Shown: piece by piece, positions 1 through 8,087 of the stretch
How positions within the stretch are numbered: the stretch's first letter is position 1
Layout of the letters: every line of letters starts with the position of its first letter
From: Pseudomonas sp. MYb118
GTDB taxonomy: Bacteria; Pseudomonadota; Gammaproteobacteria; Pseudomonadales; Pseudomonadaceae
Assembly (NCBI RefSeq): GCF_040947875.1
Contig: NZ_JBFRXN010000003.1
Location: 434,001-498,000 of the forward strand
Length of the DNA: 64,000 bases
Direction of reading: 5' to 3'
Notes under the pieces: model-generated
Told to the model about the DNA's origin: nothing
Seen by the model: only the letters and a program-made list of their open reading frames with translations
Database searches by the model: none
Made by a program: the position numbers and the translations under genes

Positions 1-1
1 G

Positions 2-826
2 GTGGCGCGTCACGGCAGTTTCAGTGCGGGCGCGCGTGCGCTGGGGCTCAGCCAGCCGACGCTGACCACCCAGGTGCAAAGTCTGGAGCGGCAGTACAAC
101 CTGGAACTGTTTCACCGTCGCGGGCGGCGTATCGAATTATCTGACGTCGGCCGTCAGCTGCTGCCCATTGTCCAGGCCATGGCGGCGCTGGACCTGGACG
201 CGCACAACCTGTTGCGCGACTCCGGCCGGCTCGACAGTGGTCAGCTCAAGGTCGGGGCAGTGGGGCCGTTTCATGTGATCGAAATGGTCGACAACTACCT
301 GCAACAACATCCGCGCATCGACGTGTCGATCCGCGTCGGCAACTCGGCGCAAGTGCTGGCGGACCTGGAGAACTACGTCACCGATATCGCTGTGCTTGCC
401 GGGCGCCAGGATGATCCGGACCTGTGCGCTGTGCGCTACGCCCGGCACGCGATCATCCTGTTCGCGCACCATCAACACCCCTTTGCCCAACGGGGTTCGG
501 TGCGCCTCGAAGAACTGGAAGGGCAGCGGCTGCTGCAACGCGAAGCCGGCTCCACCACGCGCCTGGTGCTGGAGCAGGCCTTGACGGCAGCGCAGATCGT
601 TCCGCGCATCGCCATGGAAATCGGCAGCCGCGAAGCCATGCGCGAAGCGGTGGTGCGTGGCCTGGGGCTGGGCGTGGTGTCCGAGGCGGAGTTCATTGCC
701 GATCCGCGGATCCAGATCGTGCGCATCGAAGGTGATCCGCTGTACACCGAGACCTATTTGTATTGCCTGGCTGAACGGCGTTCCAGCCGGTTGATTTCAT
801 CGTTTTTTGATGTGGTTGCGATGTAG
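2..826 (+). CDS. LysR-family regulator (5' truncated)
   Basis: The reading frame is open from the first base of the window, so the true start lies upstream. The visible part begins inside the LysR winged helix (SFSAGARALGLSQPTLTTQV recognition region, then LERQYNLELFHRRGRR) and runs through a type 2 periplasmic-binding-like effector domain of about 180 residues. The paired Ala-Arg-rich helix and the effector domain resemble LysR regulators linked to 2-aminoethylphosphonate use, but that is only a resemblance and the target genes would lie outside the window. It ends convergently 10 bases from the EamA gene. Confidence 0.9.
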   Translation: MARHGSFSAGARALGLSQPTLTTQVQSLERQYNLELFHRRGRRIELSDVGRQLLPIVQAMAALDLDAHNLLRDSGRLDSGQLKVGAVGPFHVIEMVDNYLQQHPRIDVSIRVGNSAQVLADLENYVTDIAVLAGRQDDPDLCAVRYARHAIILFAHHQHPFAQRGSVRLEELEGQRLLQREAGSTTRLVLEQALTAAQIVPRIAMEIGSREAMREAVVRGLGLGVVSEAEFIADPRIQIVRIEGDPLYTETYLYCLAERRSSRLISSFFDVVAM

Positions 827-836
827 AGGCGAGGGT

Positions 837-1730
837 TCACACGGCCTGAATTGGCTTTGGACCCAGCAGGGCGAGCGCAATGCCGCCGAGCACGATCAAA
901 GACGCGACCACCATGCGCAGCGACAGGGGTTCGTTGAGCAGCATCACGCCCGCCGCCGAGGCGAGTACCGGTACGCTCAGTTGCAGGGTCGCGGCGGTCT
1001 GGGCGGCGAGCCTTTTCACCACCGCGTACCACACGACGTAGCCCGCGCCGGACGCCAGGACTCCGGATGCCACGGCATACAGAAGGCCGGTCGGGGTGAT
1101 GACCAATGGGGTTTGCAACAGGCTCACGGCGGTGACGGCCACGACAAAGGGCAGGCTACGCAGGAAATTCCCCGTGGTGTCTCTGGCCGCGTCCACCGAG
1201 CGTTTGCCCATCACTGAATACGTGCCCCAGGCGAAGCCCGCCGCCAGCATGAAAAACGAGCTGATCGCGCCGGGGGCATTGCCGCCGGGGGCCAGCAGGA
1301 CGATCAGCCCGCTGAACGCCACCAGCATGCCCAGCAGAACCCTGGCCCGCAGTTTTTCGCCGTTCTTCCAGCCCCAGCCGAACATGGTGAGCTGCACAGC
1401 GGCGAACAGGATCAGCGCGCCGACCCCGGCGTCGAGCTGGATGTAGGCCAGCGAAAACAGATAGGCATAGACGAACAGATAAAAACCACCGCGCCAGTTG
1501 CCGCCAGGTTTTTTCGAGCTGCCCGGTTTCAACAACAGAAGCAGCGAGAGGAAGAGGGCGCCGCTGAGCAAACGGGTCGTCGTGAAAGACTGCGGGTCGA
1601 TGTCGCCGCTTCTCAGTGCCAGGCGACAGAAAATCGAGTTGGCGGCGAAGGCGACCATGCTGAACAAGGTGGCGGTGAGCCACAGCCATTGAGGTGAATT
1701 GGCATCCTGCGAGTTATTGTTATTGTGCAT
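837..1730 (-). CDS. EamA-family (DMT) transporter
   Basis: The 297-residue product has about ten hydrophobic segments in two EamA repeats (residues ~15-145 and ~160-290), the usual size and layout of drug/metabolite exporters of the inner membrane. Typical repeat-end signatures such as LLNEPLS near the C-terminus are visible. It is the last gene of a same-strand run (GNAT, DUF606 transporter, this gene); only 9 bases separate it from the gene before it, so it is very probably cotranscribed. Substrate is unknown; the neighbouring acetyltransferase suggests export or detoxification of an amino-acid-like compound (inference). Confidence 0.92.
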   Translation of the reverse strand: MHNNNNSQDANSPQWLWLTATLFSMVAFAANSIFCRLALRSGDIDPQSFTTTRLLSGALFLSLLLLLKPGSSKKPGGNWRGGFYLFVYAYLFSLAYIQLDAGVGALILFAAVQLTMFGWGWKNGEKLRARVLLGMLVAFSGLIVLLAPGGNAPGAISSFFMLAAGFAWGTYSVMGKRSVDAARDTTGNFLRSLPFVVAVTAVSLLQTPLVITPTGLLYAVASGVLASGAGYVVWYAVVKRLAAQTAATLQLSVPVLASAAGVMLLNEPLSLRMVVASLIVLGGIALALLGPKPIQAV

Positions 1731-1739
1731 CGCGTTTAC

Positions 1740-2192
1740 TCAAAAGGTTCGAGAAGCAATCAATACCGCCCCGCTGATCAATAACACGATACCGGCCAGC
1801 GGCGTCAGCAGTTCGTGAATATTCAGGCGGCCTGCGCTGGCGGCATCGACCAGCAAACCCACCAGCAGCTGGCTGGCGATCAGGATCGAGGCGGTGGTCG
1901 CCGCTCCCAGTCGCTGGTAGCCGGTGATGCTGGCGAACACGAAAAACGAGCCGAGGATACCGGGCAGCACATGCCAGTAACGTATCCCGCCCAGGGCTTC
2001 CTGGATGCCCGCCAGCCCGGACTTGCCAATGAGCAGGGTCAGCAAGAGCACGAAACCGACCACCGAATTGGTCAGCAACGCCACCAGTGCGCTCGATGCG
2101 CCGCCGCTGATCTGCACCATCAGCAGGTTCTGCACGACCAAAGCGGCGCCGGCGGCAATGAGTAATCCCAGGGTCAGGTAGGACATGGTCAT
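1740..2192 (-). CDS. YdcZ/DUF606-family small DMT transporter
   Basis: The product is about 150 residues with five hydrophobic segments and the YdcZ pattern GLLIAAGAALVVQN near the N-terminus and a Gly-rich last helix (GIVLLISGAVLI). It is an inner-membrane protein of the DMT superfamily; members often act as pairs or dimers. The start chosen is ATG at 2192, which forms an ATGA overlap with the GNAT stop codon and implies translational coupling; a second ATG two codons later is possible. A longer frame extending into the GNAT gene is a shadow. Confidence 0.85.
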   Translation of the reverse strand: MTMSYLTLGLLIAAGAALVVQNLLMVQISGGASSALVALLTNSVVGFVLLLTLLIGKSGLAGIQEALGGIRYWHVLPGILGSFFVFASITGYQRLGAATTASILIASQLLVGLLVDAASAGRLNIHELLTPLAGIVLLISGAVLIASRTF

Positions 2193-2710
2193 GGGCGCTG
2201 CGGATCGGCGCTGCGGGCGTCGAGCTTGAGCTGCAGGAACGTCAGGTCCAACCAGGTGCCGAACTTTACGCCGACCTCCCTGAGGGTGCCGGCGTGCTCG
2301 AAGCCGAGCTTCTCGTGCAGGCGGATCGAAGCGAGGTTGCCGGCCTCGATTCCCGCGACCATGACGTGCTTGCCGATGTCGCGGGCGCGTTCGATCAAGG
2401 CCTGCAACAGGTGTTTGCCGAGGCCGTTGCCGCGTTGGTCGCCGCGCACATAGATCGAGTGTTCGACGGTATGCCGGTAGCCATCCCACGCGCGCCAGTC
2501 GCCAAAGGAGGCGTAGCCCAGCACGCTATTGTCGGCATCTACGGCGACCAGCACCGGGTAGCCCAGGCGTTGCCGGTCGGCCAGCCAGGCGCTGCGGTTG
2601 GCGGTGTCGACCGTGGTTTCGTTCCAGATGGCGGTGGAGTGCTCGACGGCATCGTTGTAGATCGCCGTGATGCCTTCGATGTGGTGTTCGCTTGCGTTAA
2701 CGATTTGCAT
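2189..2710 (-). CDS. GNAT N-acetyltransferase, phosphinothricin/methionine-sulfoximine type
   Basis: The 173-residue protein is a full-length GNAT domain. Family marks are the N-terminal AIYNDAVEHSTAIW segment, a YASFGDWR strand, the acetyl-CoA loop RGDQRGNGLGKHLLQ (R/Q-x-x-G-x-G/A) and the HEKLGFEHAGTLREVGVKFG C-terminal signature of the Pat/MddA/YncA group, which acetylates phosphinothricin, methionine sulfoximine or methionine sulfone. It is the first gene of an operon with two DMT exporters and faces an XRE-cupin regulator across a palindrome-bearing gap. The substrate group is from family resemblance; a different amine remains possible. Confidence 0.9.
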   Translation of the reverse strand: MQIVNASEHHIEGITAIYNDAVEHSTAIWNETTVDTANRSAWLADRQRLGYPVLVAVDADNSVLGYASFGDWRAWDGYRHTVEHSIYVRGDQRGNGLGKHLLQALIERARDIGKHVMVAGIEAGNLASIRLHEKLGFEHAGTLREVGVKFGTWLDLTFLQLKLDARSADPQRP

Positions 2711-2732
2711 GGCCTGTGTCCAACTGGCGGTG

Positions 2733-2843
2733 TCACTATAGTGAACAGCTTAGGCAATTGGGTGGGCGGGTAGGAAGTCCAATATATCTATCGGTTTCTG
2801 GAAATTCGATAGTGCGGCTCTTGGGGTGTCGTACTACTATAGT
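2733..2843. promoter_or_regulatory. Paired ACTATAGT palindromes between GNAT and XRE-cupin genes
   Basis: TCACTATAGTGA at 2733-2744 is a perfect 12-base palindrome and its core ACTATAGT recurs at 2836-2843. Each lies close to one of the two divergent genes. A third inverted repeat, CTATCG at 2788-2793 and CGATAG at 2807-2812, lies between them and shares CTAT/ATAG ends. This arrangement fits operators for the adjacent XRE-cupin regulator acting on itself and on the GNAT operon; binding is inferred. Confidence 0.55.
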
Positions 2844-2870
2844 GGACTTGTTCAGAGGCGCCATGACCTG

Positions 2871-3431
2871 ATGAAAAATGAAATTGACCTGCGCATAGGC
2901 GCCCGGATACGCATCGAGCGGGAGAGTCGCGGCTGGTCGCTGACCGACCTGGCCACGCGTGCGGGCGTGTCCCGGGCGATGGTTTTCAAGGTGGAACACG
3001 GCGAAAGCAGCCCCACGGCCAACCTGCTCGGCAAGCTTTCAGGGGCGTTCGGCCTGAGCATGTCGACGCTGATGGCACGAGCCGAGTTACGCCAGGGGCG
3101 TCTGCTGCGGGCTGCCGATCAACCGCTGTGGACCGACCCCGCCACGGGGTACCAGAGACGGCATGTTTCGCCCCAGTCGGATCTGCCCCTGGACCTGGTG
3201 CAGGTGACGCTGCCCGCCGGAAAACGCGTACCCATGCCGGCTTCGGCGTATGCGTTCCAGCGCCAGTTGATCTGGGTGATCGAGGGGCAACTGGTGTTTG
3301 CCGAAGGCGATGTGCAGCACCGGATGGGGCAGGGTGACTGCCTGGAGCTGGGGCCGCCGACCGATTGTGTGTTCATCAATGACAGCGATGCGCCTTGCGT
3401 GTACGCGGTGGTGGTGTTGAGCGTTTCCTGA
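2871..3431 (+). CDS. XRE-family regulator with C-terminal cupin sensor
   Basis: The 186-residue protein has an XRE helix-turn-helix at residues ~8-65 (RIGARIRIERESRGWSLTDL, then VSRAMVFKVEHGESSPTANLL) and a cupin-2 domain at ~100-185. XRE-cupin proteins are usually repressors that sense a small ligand and control an adjacent operon. ATG at 2871 is preferred over an upstream GTG because the HTH begins right after it. It is divergent from the GNAT-DMT operon, with palindromes near both starts, so autoregulation plus control of that operon is likely. Confidence 0.88.
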   Translation: MKNEIDLRIGARIRIERESRGWSLTDLATRAGVSRAMVFKVEHGESSPTANLLGKLSGAFGLSMSTLMARAELRQGRLLRAADQPLWTDPATGYQRRHVSPQSDLPLDLVQVTLPAGKRVPMPASAYAFQRQLIWVIEGQLVFAEGDVQHRMGQGDCLELGPPTDCVFINDSDAPCVYAVVVLSVS

Positions 3432-3456
3432 TCATGCCGCCATTTCACCTTCTTCT

Positions 3457-3823
3457 GTGGGAGCGAGCCTGCTCGCGATGGCAGCCCAGACACCACCGAT
3501 CATCAGGCACCCCGCGTAATCGTTAACGACCATCGCAAGTAAACTCGCTCCTACAGGTTCGGGGTGAACCACCCATGCCACGACCCCTGTAGGAGCGAGC
3601 TTGCTCGCGATGGTGGCCCAGACACCACAGGGCATCAGGCACCCCGCGTAATCGTTAACGACCATCGCGAGTAAACTCGCTCCTACAGGTTCGGGGTGAA
3701 CCACCCAGGCCACGCCCCCCTGTAGGAGCGAGCTTGCTCGCGATGGTAGCCCAGACACCACGGGGCATCAGGCACCCCACGTCATCGTTAACGACCATCG
3801 CGAGCAAGCCCGCACCCACAGGG
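3457..3823. repeat. REP cluster in three ~132-base tandem units
   Basis: The segment holds three near-identical units starting at 3457, 3590 and 3722. Each begins with a REP head (G-T-G/A-G-G-A-G-C-G-A-G-C-N-T-G-C-T-C-G-C-G-A-T) and ends with an inverted partner (ATCGCGAGTAAACTCGCTCC), with a shared spacer containing CATCAGGCACCCC and ATCGTTAACGACC. These are Pseudomonas REP elements arranged head to tail and duplicated together with their spacer. They lie between the XRE-cupin and AraC gene ends, where they may also act as terminators. Confidence 0.93.
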
Positions 3824-3824
3824 C

Positions 3825-4763
3825 TTAGTGCGATGACACATAAACCGAGCCTGACGCCGGCGCCGGCAACGCGTAGGTTGCCTTCATCCACTCGATCTCC
3901 GCCTGTGGCGTACGGCCAAAGAACCGTTTGAACTCGCGGCTGAATTGCGAGGCGCTTTCATAGCCGACGTTGAAGGCCGCCGCCGAGGCGGTCATGGCTT
4001 GGCGCAACATCAGCAGGCGCGCCTGGTGCAAGCGCGTCGATTTCAGGTATCGCATGGGCGAGGAGTCGGTCACGCTGCGAAAGTGCAGGTGAAAATTGGG
4101 CACGCTCATGCTCGCTTCCTGGGCCAGTTGCTCGACGTCCAGGCGCTCCTGATAGCAGCTGTGGATCTTGCGGATCGCCCGGCTGACCTTGCCGAAATGG
4201 CCCTGGCGATTGAGCGCGGCGCGCATGGAACCGCCTTGCTCGCCGATGAGAATGCGGTAGTAGATTTCCCGCACCAGCGACGGCCCCAGAATAGGCGCCT
4301 CACCCGGCACACTCATGGCTTCGAGAAAGCGCAGCGTCGAGCCGCGCAGCGAGTCGTCCATCGGTGAGGCGTACATGCCTTTGGGCTGGGCATTGCTGGG
4401 GCCGTGGACTTCATCGACTTGCAGCATCAACTCGCTGGCCATCTGCAAGTCCAGGCGCATGTAGATCGCCAGCATCGGCTCGGCCGCGCTGGCATCGGTC
4501 TCCATGGTGAAGGGCAGGGGCACGGACACCACCAGATAGTGCTGGGCGTCGTAGACGTAGACGTCATCGCCCAGATAGCCGCGCTTGCGCCCCTGGCAGA
4601 GAATGACGATGCCCGGGTCATAGAGCACCGGCGTACGGCTCAGCGGCTGGTTCGAGCGCAGGAAGCGCACATCTTCCAGCGCACTGAGGTTGTAGCCTTC
4701 GACCGGTGCCAGTTGGCTGAGCAACTGCACCATGCGCGCGGTGTTCGGGTCGGCCCGGTTCAT
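3825..4763 (-). CDS. AraC-family regulator (AraC_N type)
   Basis: The 312-residue protein has an N-terminal AraC_N ligand domain (residues ~25-185, including PGIVILCQGRKRGYLGDDVY) and two C-terminal helix-turn-helix motifs (~205-300; the second holds FNVGYESASQFSREFKRFFG). It follows an SDR oxidoreductase gene on the same strand by 22 bases, so the two are probably one operon and the SDR its likely target. The inducer is unknown. The C-terminal end abuts the REP cluster. Confidence 0.92.
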   Translation of the reverse strand: MNRADPNTARMVQLLSQLAPVEGYNLSALEDVRFLRSNQPLSRTPVLYDPGIVILCQGRKRGYLGDDVYVYDAQHYLVVSVPLPFTMETDASAAEPMLAIYMRLDLQMASELMLQVDEVHGPSNAQPKGMYASPMDDSLRGSTLRFLEAMSVPGEAPILGPSLVREIYYRILIGEQGGSMRAALNRQGHFGKVSRAIRKIHSCYQERLDVEQLAQEASMSVPNFHLHFRSVTDSSPMRYLKSTRLHQARLLMLRQAMTASAAAFNVGYESASQFSREFKRFFGRTPQAEIEWMKATYALPAPASGSVYVSSH

Positions 4764-4785
4764 TCCGTCATCCTGTGTACAGCGC

Positions 4786-5619
4786 TCAATTGTCAGTGGA
4801 GCGGGTCAGTGTTTCCCATTGGTCGATCTCGGCGAGCGCGCGTTGCAGTTTGTCGCGGACCAGGCCCAGGGCATCACTGCCCAGCAACAGGTGCGCGGGC
4901 GGGTTCGGGCTGGCGATGACCTGCAACATCGCCTGCGCGGCCTTTTGCGGATCGCCCAATTGCTTGCCGCTTTTTTCCTCGCGCGCCATGCGTACCGGAT
5001 CGAAGCTGGCGTCATAGTCGGCAATGCTGCGCGGTGTGCGCTGCATCGAGCGGCCCGCCCAATCGGTGCGAAACGAACCCGGCGCCACGGCGGTGACGAA
5101 GATGTTGAACGGCTGCAATTCCTTGCTCAGCGTATCGGAGATCCCTTCCAGGGCAAACTTGCTGGCGCAGTAATAGGCGATCCCCGGCATGGTGATGGTG
5201 CCGCCCATGGAAGTGATGTTGAGGATATGCCCGGCCCGGCGCTGGCGAAAGTAAGGCAGCAATGCCTTGGTCACCGCGACGGCGCCGAACACATTGACAT
5301 CGAACTGACGGCGCATGTCTTGCAGAGGGGATTCTTCGAAGATGCCCTCATGACCATAGCCTGCGTTATTGACCAGCACATCGACCGGGCCATACGTCGC
5401 TTCTATCTCGGCAACCACGCTGTCGATGCGCTCGAAGTCGGTGACATCCAGGATCACGCCATGGGCGTTTTGCCCGGCAAGTGCCTCAAACGCCCGCAGG
5501 TCGGCCTCGTTACGCACGGTGCCGATGACGCGGTGGCCGCTCGCAAGCGCCTCCCGCGCCAGCGCGCTGCCGAAGCCGCTGCTCACACCGGTGATGAATA
5601 GGGTTTTGGTGCTGGTCAT
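4786..5619 (-). CDS. SDR-family oxidoreductase
   Basis: The 277-residue classical SDR carries the cofactor motif TGVSSGFGSALA at residues ~10-21, NNAGYGHEG at ~85, an active-site Ser in NITSMGG and the YYCASK catalytic Tyr/Lys pair at ~155. It lacks a signal peptide and should be a cytosolic NAD(P)-dependent dehydrogenase or reductase. The downstream AraC gene on the same strand is its probable regulator. The substrate cannot be read from the sequence. Confidence 0.92.
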   Translation of the reverse strand: MTSTKTLFITGVSSGFGSALAREALASGHRVIGTVRNEADLRAFEALAGQNAHGVILDVTDFERIDSVVAEIEATYGPVDVLVNNAGYGHEGIFEESPLQDMRRQFDVNVFGAVAVTKALLPYFRQRRAGHILNITSMGGTITMPGIAYYCASKFALEGISDTLSKELQPFNIFVTAVAPGSFRTDWAGRSMQRTPRSIADYDASFDPVRMAREEKSGKQLGDPQKAAQAMLQVIASPNPPAHLLLGSDALGLVRDKLQRALAEIDQWETLTRSTDN

Positions 5620-5830
5620 GGCGAACTCCCGTCAAAAGGTGAGGTGCCATGGTAGCCATCGACCCGTCAGCGACCTATGCCGGTTCATCTTCAAGCATTG
5701 CCTATTCCTATCAGGGCAAATAGAAGGAGTTATTTCGTTCGCGTGTTGTCACTTGAAATACGAGCCAAGGTCAGTGCCTGCACTTGCACACCTTGGCGTC
5801 GCAATTTCATGCACACTGAGAGGTAAGCAC

Positions 5831-5905
5831 ATGAACAGCATCATCTATATTGTTGGACTGGTCGTGGTGATCGCGGTCGTCCTGTCGTTCCTGGGCCTCG
5901 CTTGA
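5831..5905 (+). CDS. 24-residue single-pass membrane peptide
   Basis: A short frame encodes MNSIIYIVGLVVVIAVVLSF followed by LGLA and a stop. Almost the whole peptide is one hydrophobic helix. A GAGAGGTAAG-like ribosome site precedes the ATG at suitable spacing, and the gap around it has no competing gene. Similar very short MNSIIY-type membrane peptides are present in many Proteobacteria as conserved hypotheticals. Function is not known. It is too short for ordinary gene finding. Confidence 0.65.
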   Translation: MNSIIYIVGLVVVIAVVLSFLGLA

Positions 5906-6035
5906 TTTCTGTCCAAAGCTTTACAGATTGACGATCATTTTTGCGACGTCCGTTTCACCACCGCTTTGCCGGGGATGAACGGACGTACTTTATTGCCTGA
6001 AAACCGTTGAAAATGGTTTCTGTTCGGGGGAGGTC

Positions 6036-6965
6036 ATGTCGCAACCTTCATCTTCCTTTCGTTCGGGTTCTCGGTCCTGGGTCAGCCATATCAGCCGCTC
6101 CGGTTGGCTGGGTTGGTGCTTCTGGTTGCTGGTCGCCGGTGTCGCGGTGTTGCTGCTGGTCAGTGGCTACGGTGCGTTTGTGGGTGCCAGCAGAGATTTC
6201 CTGCACCTCGCGGTCCTGGGTGGGCTGTCGGGGTTCGGGGCGACTGCGTTGGGGGCCTGCGTTGCGCTTGTGCTTCGGCAGATCTCGTCTCGTACCCAGG
6301 ACACCATGCTGGGCTTTGCTGCCGGCATGATGCTCGCTGCCAGTTCCTTTTCGTTGATCCTGCCGGGTATTGCGGCGGCCAGGGAGCTGCTCGACAACCA
6401 GCTGCTGGCAGCGAGCACCGTGGTGCTGGGGCTTGGCCTGGGGGTTGCGCTGATGATCGGGCTCGATCGTTTCGTGCCCCATGAGCACGTCGAGAGCGGC
6501 AAGCGCGGGCCCGAAGCGAAGCGAATCAACCGGATCTGGCTGTTCGTGCTCGCCATCACCTTGCACAATTTGCCCGAAGGCATGGCTATCGGTGTGAGTT
6601 TCGCGTCCGGCGACATGACCGTCGGTTTGCCGCTGACCACTGCCATTGCCATCCAGGACATCCCCGAAGGGCTCGCTATCGCATTGGCACTGCGGGCGAT
6701 CGGGGTATCGGCCGGCCGGGCGGCGATCATCGCCATTGGTTCGGGGTTGATGGAACCCTTGGGGGCGATCATTGGCCTGGGGCTTTCCAGCAGCTTCGCA
6801 TTGGGCTATCCGGTTGCGCTGGGATTGGCGGCGGGGGCCATGATCTTTGTCGTGTCCCATGAAGTCATCCCGGAGACCCACCGCAATGGTCATGAGACGC
6901 CAGCCACCCTGGGGTTGATGCTGGGCTTCGGCGTCATGATGTTTCTCGACACGGCGTTGGGCTGA
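6036..6965 (+). CDS. ZIP-family metal transporter (GufA-like)
   Basis: The 309-residue protein has about eight hydrophobic segments. The paired ZIP metal-site helices are plain: LHNLPEGMAIGVSF (residues ~175-190) and QDIPEGLAIALAL (~207-220), followed by a conserved SHEVIPETHR near residue 280. Bacterial ZIPs of this type move zinc or other divalent metals into the cytosol. It has an unusually long N-terminal stretch of ~20 polar residues before the first helix. The Shine-Dalgarno GGGGGAGG sits only two bases from the chosen ATG, so the start could be elsewhere. Confidence 0.9.
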   Translation: MSQPSSSFRSGSRSWVSHISRSGWLGWCFWLLVAGVAVLLLVSGYGAFVGASRDFLHLAVLGGLSGFGATALGACVALVLRQISSRTQDTMLGFAAGMMLAASSFSLILPGIAAARELLDNQLLAASTVVLGLGLGVALMIGLDRFVPHEHVESGKRGPEAKRINRIWLFVLAITLHNLPEGMAIGVSFASGDMTVGLPLTTAIAIQDIPEGLAIALALRAIGVSAGRAAIIAIGSGLMEPLGAIIGLGLSSSFALGYPVALGLAAGAMIFVVSHEVIPETHRNGHETPATLGLMLGFGVMMFLDTALG

Positions 6966-6973
6966 TTCCAGAA

Positions 6974-7011
6974 CTGTAGGAGCGAGTTCACTCGCGATGG
7001 TCGCTCCCACG
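6974..7011. repeat. Single REP hairpin
   Basis: CTGTAGGAGCGAGTTCACTC followed by GCGATGGTCGCTCCCAC forms a compact REP unit between the ends of the convergent ZIP and SMP-30 genes. It may serve as a bidirectional terminator. Confidence 0.8.
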
Positions 7012-7027
7012 GATTTCGGACCGATGT

Positions 7028-8050
7028 TTACTGGTGCGAATAGAGCTTCAACGCCTTGGCGAATCCCTGCGCGCGGAAGATCGCGCTGCCCTGGCCCAGA
7101 TCTCCATCACTGGCCACCAGATACACCTCGTTGGTTCCCGGCTTGAGCGCCATGCTGGTGGATCGCAGGAAGTGCCCGTCATCACGCCCCGGGATCAGGA
7201 TCTGGCCAATGGGCTGGCCGTTGGGGTTGAGCACCAGCACCCGTCCCTGGCTGTACATGGCCACGTAGAGATTGCCGTCGGCGTCGACGCGCATCGAGTC
7301 CGGCGACGGGCCGTGGAAGCGATAGACCACGGCCTCGCCGAAGGGCGCGATGGTCTGTGCGTCCTTGAGCTCGATGCGGTGCAACAGGCCGGTGGCGAAT
7401 TCGGTGACCCACAGGGTCTTGCCGTCCGGGGACAGGGCGATGCCGTTGGCGATCGCCAGTTTCGGCAGGATCGGCACGATGGTGTCGCTCCCCGGTGCTA
7501 CGTAGTAAACGCCGCCGCTGGGCTCGGTCGAGGTGCCCTTGAAGTCGGTGAAGTAGAAACCGCCCGCGTCGTCGAACACCAGGTCATCGACCAGGAAGTG
7601 CTTGTCGCCGGCAATGATCACCTGTTTGCCGGAGCCGTCGGCGTTGTAGGCCGTGAGGTTGCCGGTGTCCTTGAAGTTACCCAGGCCTGCGACATACAGG
7701 CGACCGTCCTTGTGAATGGCCAGGCCCGCTGAACCCAGCTCGTTTTTCGGCACGACGACGCTGAGTTTTTTCTGCGCATCGAGCTTGAGCACCTGGCCGC
7801 CGAACACCTCGACGAAGTACAGGTTGCCGTTGCGATCGAATGACGGCCCCTCCAGTTGCAAGCCCTTGTCCGACACCTTGAACCACTGCTGTGCGGTGAC
7901 GGTGGGCAGGTTCTGTTCCGGTCCTGGAATGGCCTGCAACTGCCGGCCTTCCTTGGCGTAGGCCAGCGCCGGAATCGGCGTTTGCGCCTGGGCGAAGGGG
8001 GCGACGCTACTCAACACGAACAGCATGGAAACGAGTGTTTTGTTCTGCAC
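7028..8050 (-). CDS. Exported SMP-30/gluconolactonase-like beta-propeller protein
   Basis: The product is about 340 residues with an N-terminal signal peptide (Lys4, hydrophobic stretch to residue ~17, likely cleavage after AQA). The start is GTG at 8050, placed five bases after an AGGTGA ribosome site; longer frames overlap the next gene. Six-bladed propeller repeats and metal-site residues of the SMP-30 family appear in order: Glu in LQLEGPSFD, Asn in IANGIALSPDG and Asp in RVDADGNLY. It follows the TctA-like gene on the same strand at the end of the mevalonate operon. A periplasmic lactonase, perhaps for mevalonolactone, is an inference from context. Confidence 0.82.
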   Translation of the reverse strand: MQNKTLVSMLFVLSSVAPFAQAQTPIPALAYAKEGRQLQAIPGPEQNLPTVTAQQWFKVSDKGLQLEGPSFDRNGNLYFVEVFGGQVLKLDAQKKLSVVVPKNELGSAGLAIHKDGRLYVAGLGNFKDTGNLTAYNADGSGKQVIIAGDKHFLVDDLVFDDAGGFYFTDFKGTSTEPSGGVYYVAPGSDTIVPILPKLAIANGIALSPDGKTLWVTEFATGLLHRIELKDAQTIAPFGEAVVYRFHGPSPDSMRVDADGNLYVAMYSQGRVLVLNPNGQPIGQILIPGRDDGHFLRSTSMALKPGTNEVYLVASDGDLGQGSAIFRAQGFAKALKLYSHQ

Positions 8051-8087
8051 GATGATCACCTGCCTGTTGTTGTTATTTTGCAAAGCA

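Noticed and set aside
3457..3823. CRISPR-like array
   Set aside because: The repeats are palindromic REP heads and the spacers are also nearly identical, unlike CRISPR spacers.
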